DNA of 8,988 bases from Deltaproteobacteria bacterium (GTDB lineage Bacteria; Desulfobacterota; Desulfomonilia; UBA1062): assembly GCA_020053185.1 (NCBI GenBank), contig JAGVNP010000115.1, positions 1 through 8,988 of the forward strand, read 5' to 3'. How positions within the stretch are numbered: the first letter of the stretch is position 1; each line of letters starts with the position of its first letter. Shown here piece after piece: positions 1-6,276 of this stretch. The notes beneath the pieces were generated by a model. The model was given only the letters and a program-made list of their open reading frames with translations, ran no database searches and had not been told where the DNA came from. The translations under genes and the position numbers were made by a program.

Positions 1-81
1 CGTCGTCTTACCATGATCTATATGTCCTATTGTCCCCACATTAACATGCGGCTTCGTCCTCTCAAACTTCACCTTCGCCAT
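1..81 (-). CDS. tuf: Elongation factor Tu, N-terminal 27 codons (partial, runs off the left edge)
   Basis: EF-Tu is the GTPase that brings aminoacyl-tRNA to the ribosome. Only the first 27 residues are present. They read MAKVKFERTKPHVNVGTIGH and continue IDHGKTT. Residues 19-26 (GHIDHGKT) are the P-loop (G1) nucleotide-binding motif that is diagnostic for EF-Tu. The ATG at 81-79 follows a strong ribosome binding site (AGGGAGG on the minus strand, complement of 91-97). The gene is the last member of a tRNA(Thr-Tyr-Gly-Thr)-tuf unit, the same arrangement as tufB in E. coli, and is probably co-transcribed with the tRNAs from the promoter at 596-624. Whether a second tuf copy exists cannot be seen. 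Identity is secure despite the short length because motif and context agree. Confidence 0.96.
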   Translation of the reverse strand, partial: MAKVKFERTKPHVNVGTIGHIDHGKTT

Positions 82-90
82 AAATCATTT

Positions 91-97
91 CCTCCCT
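91..97 (-). promoter_or_regulatory. Ribosome binding site of tuf
   Basis: Minus-strand AGGGAGG lies 9 bases before the tuf ATG. It is a strong Shine-Dalgarno match, as expected for a very highly expressed protein. Confidence 0.8.
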
Positions 98-134
98 TTG
101 TCCAAAATTTTTTCTACCCAAGCATAGTATGCAG

Positions 135-208
135 AGCCCACGACCGGGATTGAACCGGTGAACCCCTTCCTTACCAAGGAAGTGCTCTACCTGCTGAGCT
201 ACGTGGGC
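135..208 (-). tRNA. thrT: tRNA-Thr, anticodon GGT, CCA not encoded
   Basis: The minus-strand transcript starts GCCCACG and ends CGUGGGC plus discriminator U, giving a full 7-bp acceptor stem. The anticodon arm is CUUCC-UUGGUAA-GGAAG, so the anticodon is GGU (reads ACC/ACU). The T arm contains GGUUCAAUCCC. The base after the discriminator begins CUGCA, so the 3' CCA is not genomically encoded and must be added by the CCA-adding enzyme. This differs from the other three tRNAs of the cluster. It is the tRNA nearest tuf, matching thrT of E. coli. Confidence 0.95.
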
Positions 209-223
209 ATTACCCCTATTGTT

Positions 224-300
224 TGGAGCGGGAAACGGGATTCGAACCCGCGACCCTCAGCTTGGAAGGCTGACGCTCTAGCCAACTGAGCTATTCCCGC
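224..300 (-). tRNA. glyT: tRNA-Gly, anticodon TCC, CCA encoded
   Basis: The minus-strand acceptor stem GCGGGAA pairs with UUCCCGC, followed by discriminator U and an encoded CCA (complement of 224-226). The anticodon arm UCAGC-CUUCCAA-GCUGA gives anticodon UCC, reading GGA/GGG. The T arm has the usual GGUUCGAAUCC. It sits between tRNA-Tyr and tRNA-Thr(GGT) as in the glyT position of the E. coli tufB operon. Confidence 0.96.
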
Positions 301-351
301 ATTACTTCCTTATTCATCGCCTTTAAGAGAACCCCACTCTCCAGCGGCGTA

Positions 352-436
<85 letters not shown>

Positions 437-451
437 GCATTTTCATCATCT

Positions 452-527
452 TGGAGCTGGCGATGGGACTTGAACCCGTAACCTGCTGATTACAAATCAG
501 CTGCTCTACCGGTTGAGCTACGCCAGC
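452..527 (-). tRNA. thrU: tRNA-Thr, anticodon TGT, CCA encoded
   Basis: The minus-strand acceptor GCUGGCG pairs with CGCCAGC, followed by discriminator U and encoded CCA (complement of 452-454). The anticodon arm GCUGA-UUUGUAA-UCAGC gives UGU, reading ACA/ACG. The T arm contains GGUUCAAGUCC. It is the first tRNA downstream of the promoter at 596-624 and corresponds to thrU of E. coli. Together with tRNA-Thr(GGT) it covers most Thr codons from one unit. Confidence 0.96.
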
Positions 528-540
528 ACTTTTTCTGCCC

Positions 541-567
541 GTTATCCCTTTTATAAGGCAGTTTTTT
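541..567 (-). other. Possible hairpin in the 5' leader of the tRNA-tuf transcript
   Basis: Just upstream of the first tRNA the minus strand reads CTGCCTTATAAAAGGG followed by ATAACGGGCAG. Outer CTGCC/GGGCAG arms and an inner CCTTATAAAAGG near-palindrome can alternatively pair. It may be a processing structure in the leader or simply AT-rich spacer. Nothing more can be said from sequence. Confidence 0.2.
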
Positions 568-595
568 TGCACACCTCTAGATTGCGCAAAAAGCT

Positions 596-624
596 TCTCT
601 ATCCAATGCTTTTACAAAAGTCAA
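596..624 (-). promoter_or_regulatory. Sigma-70-type promoter of the tRNA-tuf unit
   Basis: On the minus strand, -35 TTGACT (complement of 619-624) is followed by a 17-bp spacer and -10 TAGAGA (complement of 596-601). The predicted start is near 588-590, about 60 bases before the first tRNA. The -35 is strong and the -10 is weak (3 of 6). The exact -10 is therefore less sure than the region. Confidence 0.6.
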
Positions 625-660
625 GGTTTAATTTGCTATTCTAAAGGTATTGTAACTACA

Positions 661-697
661 GAATAAAATCTTATTTTTACGATCTAAATTACAGATC
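661..697 (-). other. Two small AT-rich hairpins downstream of the secreted-protein gene
   Basis: Inverted repeats lie at 681-685/693-697 (GATCT / AGATC, 7-base loop) and at 662-666/671-675 (AATAA / TTATT, 4-base loop). With the GC hairpin at 699-724 they make three stems in a row between the stop codon at 733 and the promoter of the tRNA unit. Their role is probably in transcript ending or 3' stability. This is an inference from position only. Confidence 0.3.
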
Positions 698-698
698 A

Positions 699-724
699 GG
701 GGGAGAGGTCTAACCCTCCCCCCC
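699..724 (-). terminator. GC-rich hairpin after the secreted-protein gene, probable terminator without a U-tract
   Basis: In the minus-strand RNA, GGGGGGAG (from 724) pairs with CUCUCCCCC (to 699) as a 10-bp stem with one G-U pair and a 6-base loop. It begins 8 bases after the stop codon at 733-735. In the plus-strand RNA one pair becomes an A-C mismatch, so the stem fits best as a minus-strand structure. No run of U follows, so it is not a textbook intrinsic terminator. It could act with the AT-rich hairpins beyond it or protect the mRNA 3' end. Confidence 0.5.
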
Positions 725-732
725 TAACACGA

Positions 733-2151
733 CTATTTCATCCAGCCGCCTTTATATTTTTCTCCGACATTTGCAATAAGGTCGGCCTGATTTCCTGCTT
801 CTTTTTCTCCTACACGAATTTTTACCGGATGATCCATGTAATTTGAATAATCAACTTCTTCACCTTTTTTGAAATTTGGTATCCAGTAAAAGTCTAAGAA
901 CATAAAGTACTTTCCTCTCGGTGCAGCGCTGATGTCCCAATCCTGGTAAAGATATCCAATACATCCCGGGGTAGATTCAGGAGGATCGAGCGCTGTCAGG
1001 TCATCAATATAACCCATCTTAACCTTTGCATATTTCATGATCTCTTCAGAAGGAATACTTCTGGTCATGAATGTGCCGCAAGGCCCGGTTATCAATCTCC
1101 ATTTATCAAAGGCTGTATTAAAATTGCGCTCATTTGCATCCATCTTCCCATCCACTAACAACCCTTCAGTATTGTTCGAATTATAAATCTTTGCACCAAA
1201 TGCATTTTTATTGTAGTCAGTCCCTATTCTCAAAACAAACGAGGTTACAATCGTATTCATCTTGAACGGAACCTGAAAAAGCACTGGACTAGTGGCTGTG
1301 GCCCTGCACTGGATAATATCAGTAATTGCACGCAATGCCTTGATGCCACCCGGCAGTATTGCATACTGTTCAAGCCTCTTATTGATCCGTACAGGCCCTC
1401 TCTTGTAAGCAATGGTGTTTGATGCAACCTTTTCTTCGCTCAATCTGATGGTCACCTTGCCAAACATTATTTTTATGGTTGGACGTATCTTGAGCCGGTC
1501 AACAAAACTTTCGCCGCTGCCGCCTGCGTTTTTCGGGATACTGAAACACTCATAATAGGTCGTCCTCTTGCCATCCTTTGTAATTATATCCCTTACATAG
1601 CGGTAATCGGAGAATTCTTCATTTGTCTCATAGTTGAAGCGGAAATAATCGGGTAGCGCGGATTTGGCTGGCGGATTTGATGCAAAGTAAAGGAGATAAC
1701 ACCATCCCTTTTCTCCATTAAGGGGGTCAACCACTTCAACCTCAACACCTTTTGTATAACCATCTGTCCACTCTTCTTTCGACACCTTGTCTCCTGTGTC
1801 ATCAACCATGAGAATTAGCTTATCCCATGTATCGAGCTTGCTGTTGCTCAACTCTCCATTGGCGACCGGACCTTCAGGAAAAATCCAGTCTCCTTTATCC
1901 GCTGTCATTTCATCGAGCTGAAAACGTATGGGCTGAAATGATCCATTCCGGTATGAGTATACCCGCAGGTTTGCAAGTGAAACACCTGATATTTCCTGGA
2001 GGAGTTTCCCATCCACAACCACCTGATCTACATAGCGGCCAATGGTCTTCTTCGCTATTACAGCACCTTCTGCATCAAAAGAAAAACCCGTGACCAGAAA
2101 CGCTCCTACCAAAGCAATTGCAAAAATGTTCTTATAATAAGTTTTACGCAC
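733..2151 (-). CDS. Secreted protein of unknown function (472 aa)
   Basis: I do not recognise this protein. The N-terminus MRKTYYKNIFAIALVGAF and the following LVTGFSFDAEGA form a clear Sec signal peptide (positive end, hydrophobic core, probable cleavage after A-E-G-A near residue 30). This places the protein in the periplasm or outside the cell. No transmembrane segment is evident after that. The mature part is rich in Tyr, Trp and Phe with alternating beta-like stretches, including a segment around DKLILMVDDTGDKVS of the kind seen in extracellular beta-sandwich proteins. Few Cys are present and no CXXCH haem motif is seen. The longest frame opens with a GTG at 2160, but AGGGGG abuts that codon directly. 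The next in-frame GTG at 2151 sits 8 bases after AGGGGG and is the more likely start. The gene is monocistronic, with its own promoter at 2204-2232 and a hairpin after the stop. Confidence 0.8.
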   Translation of the reverse strand: MRKTYYKNIFAIALVGAFLVTGFSFDAEGAVIAKKTIGRYVDQVVVDGKLLQEISGVSLANLRVYSYRNGSFQPIRFQLDEMTADKGDWIFPEGPVANGELSNSKLDTWDKLILMVDDTGDKVSKEEWTDGYTKGVEVEVVDPLNGEKGWCYLLYFASNPPAKSALPDYFRFNYETNEEFSDYRYVRDIITKDGKRTTYYECFSIPKNAGGSGESFVDRLKIRPTIKIMFGKVTIRLSEEKVASNTIAYKRGPVRINKRLEQYAILPGGIKALRAITDIIQCRATATSPVLFQVPFKMNTIVTSFVLRIGTDYNKNAFGAKIYNSNNTEGLLVDGKMDANERNFNTAFDKWRLITGPCGTFMTRSIPSEEIMKYAKVKMGYIDDLTALDPPESTPGCIGYLYQDWDISAAPRGKYFMFLDFYWIPNFKKGEEVDYSNYMDHPVKIRVGEKEAGNQADLIANVGEKYKGGWMK

Positions 2152-2157
2152 TTCTCT

Positions 2158-2164
2158 CACCCCC
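2158..2164 (-). promoter_or_regulatory. Ribosome binding site that decides the start of the secreted-protein gene
   Basis: The minus strand reads TTAGGGGGTGAGAGAAGTGCG. AGGGGG touches the first in-frame GTG (2160), leaving no spacer. It is 8 bases from the second GTG (2151), which is normal spacing. Starting at 2151 also gives a typical signal peptide, with Arg-Lys right after Met. Confidence 0.65.
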
Positions 2165-2203
2165 TAAGATTAATAAAAAAATCATTATTTGCTATTGCTT
2201 GAA

Positions 2204-2232
2204 ATTTTAGCCAAAACACTTTGACTTGTCAA
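2204..2232 (-). promoter_or_regulatory. Near-consensus sigma-70 promoter of the secreted-protein gene
   Basis: On the minus strand, -35 TTGACA (complement of 2227-2232) is followed by a 17-bp spacer and -10 TAAAAT (complement of 2204-2209). This is 11 of 12 consensus positions. Transcription should start near 2197, giving a leader of about 45 bases. The -35 lies inside the inverted repeat TTGAC-TT-GTCAA (2221-2232), which could bind a dimeric regulator or be chance. Confidence 0.75.
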
Positions 2233-2287
2233 TCAATTATAAACAAGGATGCATTTCTTTCAGATTCTATTACAATTAAGACCCCAT

Positions 2288-3685
2288 TTATTTAAGAACA
2301 GCCTTAAGCCGGGAAATGACTTTGTCCTTACCTAAAGTTTCCATCATTTCAAATATACCCGGAGACATAGTCTTCCCGGTAAGCGCTATACGAACAGGCT
2401 GGGCAATGATCTTGAATTTTATGTGATTGTCTTCCAGCACATGATTAAAAGCGTTTTCCATTTGCGCCTTATCAGAAAAATCTGCTTTCCCAAGCTCATC
2501 TATGATTGCAGCCAGATAAGGTGCTATTTCAGGTGTAAAAAACTTTTTTCCAAGATCTTCCGGTATTTCTATGTTCTCTTTGAAATAAAAATCCCCGATA
2601 TCAACTATATCAACCAGAGTCTTTGCCCTGTCGCCGACATCCGTTATTATGCTGTTTATTAAATTTGCCCCGGGAGAAACATATCCTCTTTCTTGAATGA
2701 TCGGCTTCAGCAATGCAGAGAGTTCTTCCAGTCGTCCCTCTTCCCTTGCCTTTTTTATATAATACTGATTGAGCCATAAAAGTTTTTCAGTATTGAATAC
2801 AGCAGCAGACGATCCTACATCATGCACATCGAAAAACTCTATCAATTCTTGAAGAGAAAATATTTCCTGATCACCATGCGACCATGAAAGCCGCACCAGA
2901 TAGTTAACCAAAGCCTCTGGCAAATACCCCATTTCCTTATAGACCATAGCCGAGGTTGCGCCGTGTCTCTTCGAAAGTTTTGTCTTATCCGGCCCAAGTA
3001 TCATGGGCACATGGGCAAATTGCGGAAGCTCAAAACCCAATGCCTCGTAGATAATAATCTGGCGGGGGGTATTGTTCACATGATCATCCCCTCTGATCAC
3101 ATGAGTGATATTCATGGTGGCATCATCAATGACCACAGTAAAATTATACGTAGGCATGCCATCGGAGCGTAAAATAATAAGATCATCTAGCTCATCATTG
3201 TTAACCGCAATGCGGCCCTTTATCATGTCATCAAACGCAGTGACGCCGGTAAAAGGAACAGCTAGCCGCACAACCCTTCCTGGGCCAGGCCCATGTCCCT
3301 TGTGCCTGCATGTGCCGTCGTATTTTGGCTTTCGCTTTTCGCTTAATGCAATCTCTCTTTTTTTTTCCAGATCATCAGGCGTGCATTCGCACCAGTATGC
3401 CTTTCCTGCATCCAATAATTTCTGCACATATGAGCGATATATATCCAGCCTCTTTGACTGGTAAAATGGCCCCTCATCCCAGTTAAGCCCAAGCCATTCC
3501 ATTGATTCCAATATCTGACTGGTTGCCTCTTCTGTTGAGCGCTGCGCATCAGTATCTTCTATCCGCAAGATAAATTTTCCGTTTGTGTGCCGTGCATACA
3601 GCCATGAAAAGAGTGCGGTGCGCGCGCCTCCGATGTGAAGATATCCTGTTGGTGATGGTGCAAATCTTGTTCTTACTTCTGTCAT
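2288..3685 (-). CDS. gltX: Glutamyl-tRNA synthetase (465 aa)
   Basis: This class Ib aminoacyl-tRNA synthetase charges tRNA-Glu with glutamate using ATP, in the cytoplasm. The catalytic HIGH-type motif is HIGG at residues 17-20, within PSPTGYLHIGGART. The KMSKS-type loop is KLSKR at 236-240. Residues C99, C101, C126 and H128 match the zinc site known in E. coli GluRS. GDDH at 199-202 is a typical active-site stretch. The C-terminal half is the all-alpha anticodon-binding part, and length is normal for the family. The ATG at 3685 overlaps the acn stop codon (ATGA at 3682-3685), and AGGTGA precedes it by about 7 bases, so it is the second gene of an acn-gltX operon and probably translationally coupled. 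Whether it is discriminating or also makes Glu-tRNA-Gln cannot be decided from the window. No separate promoter or clear terminator is visible after its stop. Confidence 0.97.
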   Translation of the reverse strand: MTEVRTRFAPSPTGYLHIGGARTALFSWLYARHTNGKFILRIEDTDAQRSTEEATSQILESMEWLGLNWDEGPFYQSKRLDIYRSYVQKLLDAGKAYWCECTPDDLEKKREIALSEKRKPKYDGTCRHKGHGPGPGRVVRLAVPFTGVTAFDDMIKGRIAVNNDELDDLIILRSDGMPTYNFTVVIDDATMNITHVIRGDDHVNNTPRQIIIYEALGFELPQFAHVPMILGPDKTKLSKRHGATSAMVYKEMGYLPEALVNYLVRLSWSHGDQEIFSLQELIEFFDVHDVGSSAAVFNTEKLLWLNQYYIKKAREEGRLEELSALLKPIIQERGYVSPGANLINSIITDVGDRAKTLVDIVDIGDFYFKENIEIPEDLGKKFFTPEIAPYLAAIIDELGKADFSDKAQMENAFNHVLEDNHIKFKIIAQPVRIALTGKTMSPGIFEMMETLGKDKVISRLKAVLK

Positions 3686-5598
3686 TTACTCACCTGTTTG
3701 ATAAAGTTTAAAAGCCCGCCAGCCTTCAAAATTGCTGCCTCGCGGTCTGAAAGTTTAATCGAACAATTCAATTCTTTTCCTGTTGTAAGAGATCTCACAA
3801 TCAAATTTCCGCTTCCTTCCAGGCCAGGTTTTATATTTTCTATTTGAATCTTTTCTCCCTGATTCAGGCTTGCATAAGATGCTTCGTCAATAACCACAGG
3901 CAGTATGCCGAAGTTTATGAGATTCGCCCTGTGAATGCGGGCAAATGATTTTGCGAGCACTGCCTTTATACCAAGATACATGGGCGCAATCGCTGCATGC
4001 TCACGCGATGATCCCTGGCCATAATTCTCGCTTGCCAGTATACAACCGCTCTTCGCAGCCATTGCATGATCTGCAAAATCGGAAACAATGCCGGAGAATA
4101 CATATTTCGAAATAGCTTCTATATTTGACCGCAATGGCAGGATCTTTGCGCCTGCAGGCATGATGTCATCTGTAGTGATGTTGTCTCCAAGTTTGAGCAG
4201 CACGGTGGCCTCAACAGAATCTTCCATCGGCCCTCGCTTTGGGAATGGCCTGATATTCGGGCCTCGTTTTATCTCAACGTTTGATCCATCAGCAGCAGGA
4301 GGCATGATCATGGAATCATCTATGATGAATTTCTTTGGCATTTTTAGGCTAGGATATTCACCAAGCTCTTGCGGATCAATGAACTCTCCCTTGAGCGCAC
4401 AGGCAACTGCTACTTCAGGCGATGCAAGAAATACATTCGCTGATTCAGTTCCTGACCTGCCCTTGAAATTGCGGTTAAATGTACGCACAGAGACAGCATC
4501 TGTTTGCGGCGACTGACCCATGCCAATGCACGGCCCGCATGCGCTCTCCAAAATCCGTGCACCTGATGCAATAATATCTGTTAGCGCACCTGTTTTTGCG
4601 AGCATTTCTAACACTTGCTTTGATCCTGGTGCTATTCCAAGGCTCACATCTGGATGCACTTTCTTTCCTTTCAGCACAGCAGCCACCATCATAAGATCTT
4701 TCAAAGATGAATTCGTGCATGAGCCAATAAGCACCTGGTTTACTTTTTTTCCCCTAAGCTCTTTTACTGCAATCACTTTGTCCGGGCTATGCGGACATGC
4801 AGCCAATGGCTCTATTGTGGCAAGGTCTATCTCTACCACCTCATCATACCTGGCGCCCTTACTAGCCTTTAGAGGCTTCCATGTATCTGCTCTGCCTTGT
4901 GCTTTCAGAAATTCTCTTGTCCGCTTGTCGCTTGGAAAAATCGATGTGGTTGCACCGAGTTCTGCACCCATATTGGTGATGGTTGCTCGCTCTGGCACGC
5001 TCAAGCTTAAAACCCCGTCCCCTGTATACTCAATGATCTTGCCAACGCCTCCTTTAACTGTGAGCCGGCGCAAGACTTCCAGAATAATATCCTTTGCACT
5101 CACCCATGGACGGAGAACGTTCTTTAAGACAACGCCAACAACCTTTGGCTTCGGGATGAAAAATGGCATGCCTGCCATTGCTGCTGCCACATCAAGCCCG
5201 CCTGCACCGATTGCGAGCATACCGATCCCGCCTCCTGTTGGCGTATGGCTGTCAGAACCAAGCAGAGTTTTCCCTGGTATGCCAAACCGCTCAAGATGTA
5301 CCTGGTGGCATATGCCGTTTCCCGGCCGCGAAAAATAGATGCCGTACTTGTTTGCAATATCCTGTAAAAATCTATGATCATCTGCATTTTCAAAACCTGT
5401 CTGCAAAGTGTTGTGATCAACATAGCTTACTGAAAGTTCTGTTTTGACGCGTGGAATGCCGATTGCCTCGAATTGAAGGTATGCCATGGTGCCTGTGGCA
5501 TCCTGGGTGAGAGTCTGATCTATCCTGATGCCATATTCAGTATCTGTCCTCTCAACGATGTGCGCATCAAGTATCTTTTGCGTGAGCGTTTTTGGCAT
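3682..5598 (-). CDS. acn: Aconitate hydratase (638 aa)
   Basis: Aconitase interconverts citrate and isocitrate via cis-aconitate in the TCA cycle, using a [4Fe-4S] cluster. Cluster ligands are visible as C294 in GSCTN and C354 and C357 in ACGPCIG. SDSHTPT (residues 115-121) and NRNFKGRSG (375-383) are active-site signatures. The C-terminal swivel domain carries GDNITTDDIMPAG (471-483) and the YGQGSSREHAA loop (526-536) with the substrate-binding Ser-Arg. At 638 residues it belongs to the shorter aconitase type, well below the roughly 890-residue AcnA/IRP type. The signatures also occur in 3-isopropylmalate dehydratase and homoaconitase, but those are usually two subunits or shorter, so fused full-length aconitase is favoured. 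The ATG at 5598 follows AGGAGG (5603-5608). It is the first gene of the acn-gltX operon, with a candidate promoter at 5628-5657. Confidence 0.94.
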   Translation of the reverse strand: MPKTLTQKILDAHIVERTDTEYGIRIDQTLTQDATGTMAYLQFEAIGIPRVKTELSVSYVDHNTLQTGFENADDHRFLQDIANKYGIYFSRPGNGICHQVHLERFGIPGKTLLGSDSHTPTGGGIGMLAIGAGGLDVAAAMAGMPFFIPKPKVVGVVLKNVLRPWVSAKDIILEVLRRLTVKGGVGKIIEYTGDGVLSLSVPERATITNMGAELGATTSIFPSDKRTREFLKAQGRADTWKPLKASKGARYDEVVEIDLATIEPLAACPHSPDKVIAVKELRGKKVNQVLIGSCTNSSLKDLMMVAAVLKGKKVHPDVSLGIAPGSKQVLEMLAKTGALTDIIASGARILESACGPCIGMGQSPQTDAVSVRTFNRNFKGRSGTESANVFLASPEVAVACALKGEFIDPQELGEYPSLKMPKKFIIDDSMIMPPAADGSNVEIKRGPNIRPFPKRGPMEDSVEATVLLKLGDNITTDDIMPAGAKILPLRSNIEAISKYVFSGIVSDFADHAMAAKSGCILASENYGQGSSREHAAIAPMYLGIKAVLAKSFARIHRANLINFGILPVVIDEASYASLNQGEKIQIENIKPGLEGSGNLIVRSLTTGKELNCSIKLSDREAAILKAGGLLNFIKQVSK

Positions 5599-5602
5599 CT
5601 TT

Positions 5603-5608
5603 CCTCCT
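5603..5608 (-). promoter_or_regulatory. Ribosome binding site of acn
   Basis: Minus-strand AGGAGG, a perfect Shine-Dalgarno core, lies 4 bases before the acn ATG. It supports the chosen start. Confidence 0.8.
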
Positions 5609-5627
5609 ACTCTTTGTGAATGAGATT

Positions 5628-5657
5628 TGTATATGTCGAAGGGTCTTGGTTAGTCAA
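5628..5657 (-). promoter_or_regulatory. Candidate promoter of the acn-gltX operon
   Basis: On the minus strand, -35 TTGACT (complement of 5652-5657) is followed by an 18-bp spacer and -10 TATACA (complement of 5628-5633). The predicted leader is about 25 bases. The -35 is only 12 bases from the heptamer repeat array, so the array sits directly upstream of this promoter. Confidence 0.55.
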
Positions 5658-5669
5658 GAAAGGATTGGG

Positions 5670-5725
5670 GGATTAAGGATTATGGATTAAGAGGTAAGGG
5701 GTAAGAAGTAAGGAGTAAGCAGTAG
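5670..5725. repeat. Degenerate 7-bp tandem repeat array (left), 8 units
   Basis: The plus strand reads in strict 7-base register: GGATTAA, GGATTAT, GGATTAA, GAGGTAA, GGGGTAA, GAAGTAA, GGAGTAA, GCAGTAG. The 7-bp length means it shifts frame and contains stops, so it is non-coding. The same units occur in opposite orientation at 7046-7080, so the two arrays bracket the segment with hicBA and the ART-like gene. Function is unknown. Confidence 0.85.
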
Positions 5726-5772
5726 GCAACTAGAATGACAAAGCTGAACAGTGCTATGCTATGCGTCGATCA
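5726..5772. other. Short spacer after the ART-like gene
   Basis: Between the heptamer array and the stop codon of the ART-like gene is a short spacer holding a small direct repeat (TGCTA TGCTA around 5754-5763). No terminator hairpin with a U-tract is seen. Confidence 0.4.
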
Positions 5773-6276
5773 TTATACCAACACTTCCTCAAAATCCTCT
5801 GTGTCATTTCCACATCTAAACACGCAGATGAAAGCTTCACGTGGAATAGGTCCAAGATGAGCTGCTTCGATGTACGGCATAATCGTGTGTCTATATGCAT
5901 TATCTTGTTTCCATTTATTGAGAAGCATCTCGCTATTAATGAAGCCCTCGACAATCATCTGTCTATTGATTTCTATCCATACAGATTGACCCCATGTTTT
6001 CCTGTAAGGTACGAATTCACGCCAACTTGATAGTGGATACTGATCACTATATGATTCGGGATCAAATTGCTTAAACTCAAAAAGACTAACTCCACCGATA
6101 AAACGAACGTATGGAAAGAGATCGCGGCCTTTGCTGGCTTTCCATCTCTCTTGATCTGGAATTGGAGGGTTTGGCAATATGTAACCAGATTCTAAAATCA
6201 TCTGATAACGAACGGGGGAAGTTGTGTGCCAAAGTCGATCACGAAGCAGGTTCGGAAAATTATCTTCACTAATCAT
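5773..6276 (-). CDS. Uncharacterised protein with ADP-ribosyltransferase-like features (167 aa)
   Basis: No family name can be given with certainty. The pattern resembles the ADP-ribosyltransferase fold. LWHTTS puts His at residue 17. A helix with MILESGYI (26-33) follows. GGVSLFEF (61-68) has Ser64 at the usual second-strand position. E137 in IEAAHLGPIP fits the late strand that carries the catalytic Glu in H-Y/S-E type transferases (DarT/KptA-like layouts). This is a motif-level inference. No signal peptide or membrane segment is seen, so it is probably cytoplasmic. The longest frame opens at TTG 6309, but the ATG at 6276 has AGAAGG 6 bases upstream and starts just before the conserved-looking part, so I chose it. 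The gene lies downstream of hicBA on the same strand, 240 bases away, within the repeat-bracketed segment. A toxin, DNA- or RNA-modifying or NAD-using enzyme are all possible. Confidence 0.65.
   Translation of the reverse strand: MISEDNFPNLLRDRLWHTTSPVRYQMILESGYILPNPPIPDQERWKASKGRDLFPYVRFIGGVSLFEFKQFDPESYSDQYPLSSWREFVPYRKTWGQSVWIEINRQMIVEGFINSEMLLNKWKQDNAYRHTIMPYIEAAHLGPIPREAFICVFRCGNDTEDFEEVLV

Noticed and set aside
1593..2093. Frames at 1593-1805 (minus) and 1827-2093 (plus) inside the secreted-protein gene
   Set aside because: They overlap the longer frame with a signal peptide and strong start signals, and show no sensible domain of their own.
2221..2243. Plus-strand TTGACT followed by TATAAA as a divergent promoter
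   Set aside because: The spacer is only 11 bp, too short for a sigma-70 promoter, and it points into gltX from the wrong side.
3105..3464. Plus-strand frame of 119 codons opposite gltX
   Set aside because: It is antisense to the catalytic and zinc-binding part of GltX, which is intact.
4088..5447. Long plus-strand frames opposite aconitase (4088-4516, 4520-5338, 5163-5447)
   Set aside because: They are complements of a GC-biased, motif-rich coding gene. The 272-codon length follows from codon bias on the other strand. No ribosome binding site or family is seen.
5670..5725. CRISPR-like array
   Set aside because: Units are only 7 bp with no spacers; it is a simple degenerate tandem repeat.
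5761..6030. Plus-strand 89-codon frame and minus 5754-5954 frame across the ART-like gene
   Set aside because: They are out of frame or antisense to the 167-residue protein, which has recognisable motifs and a ribosome binding site.
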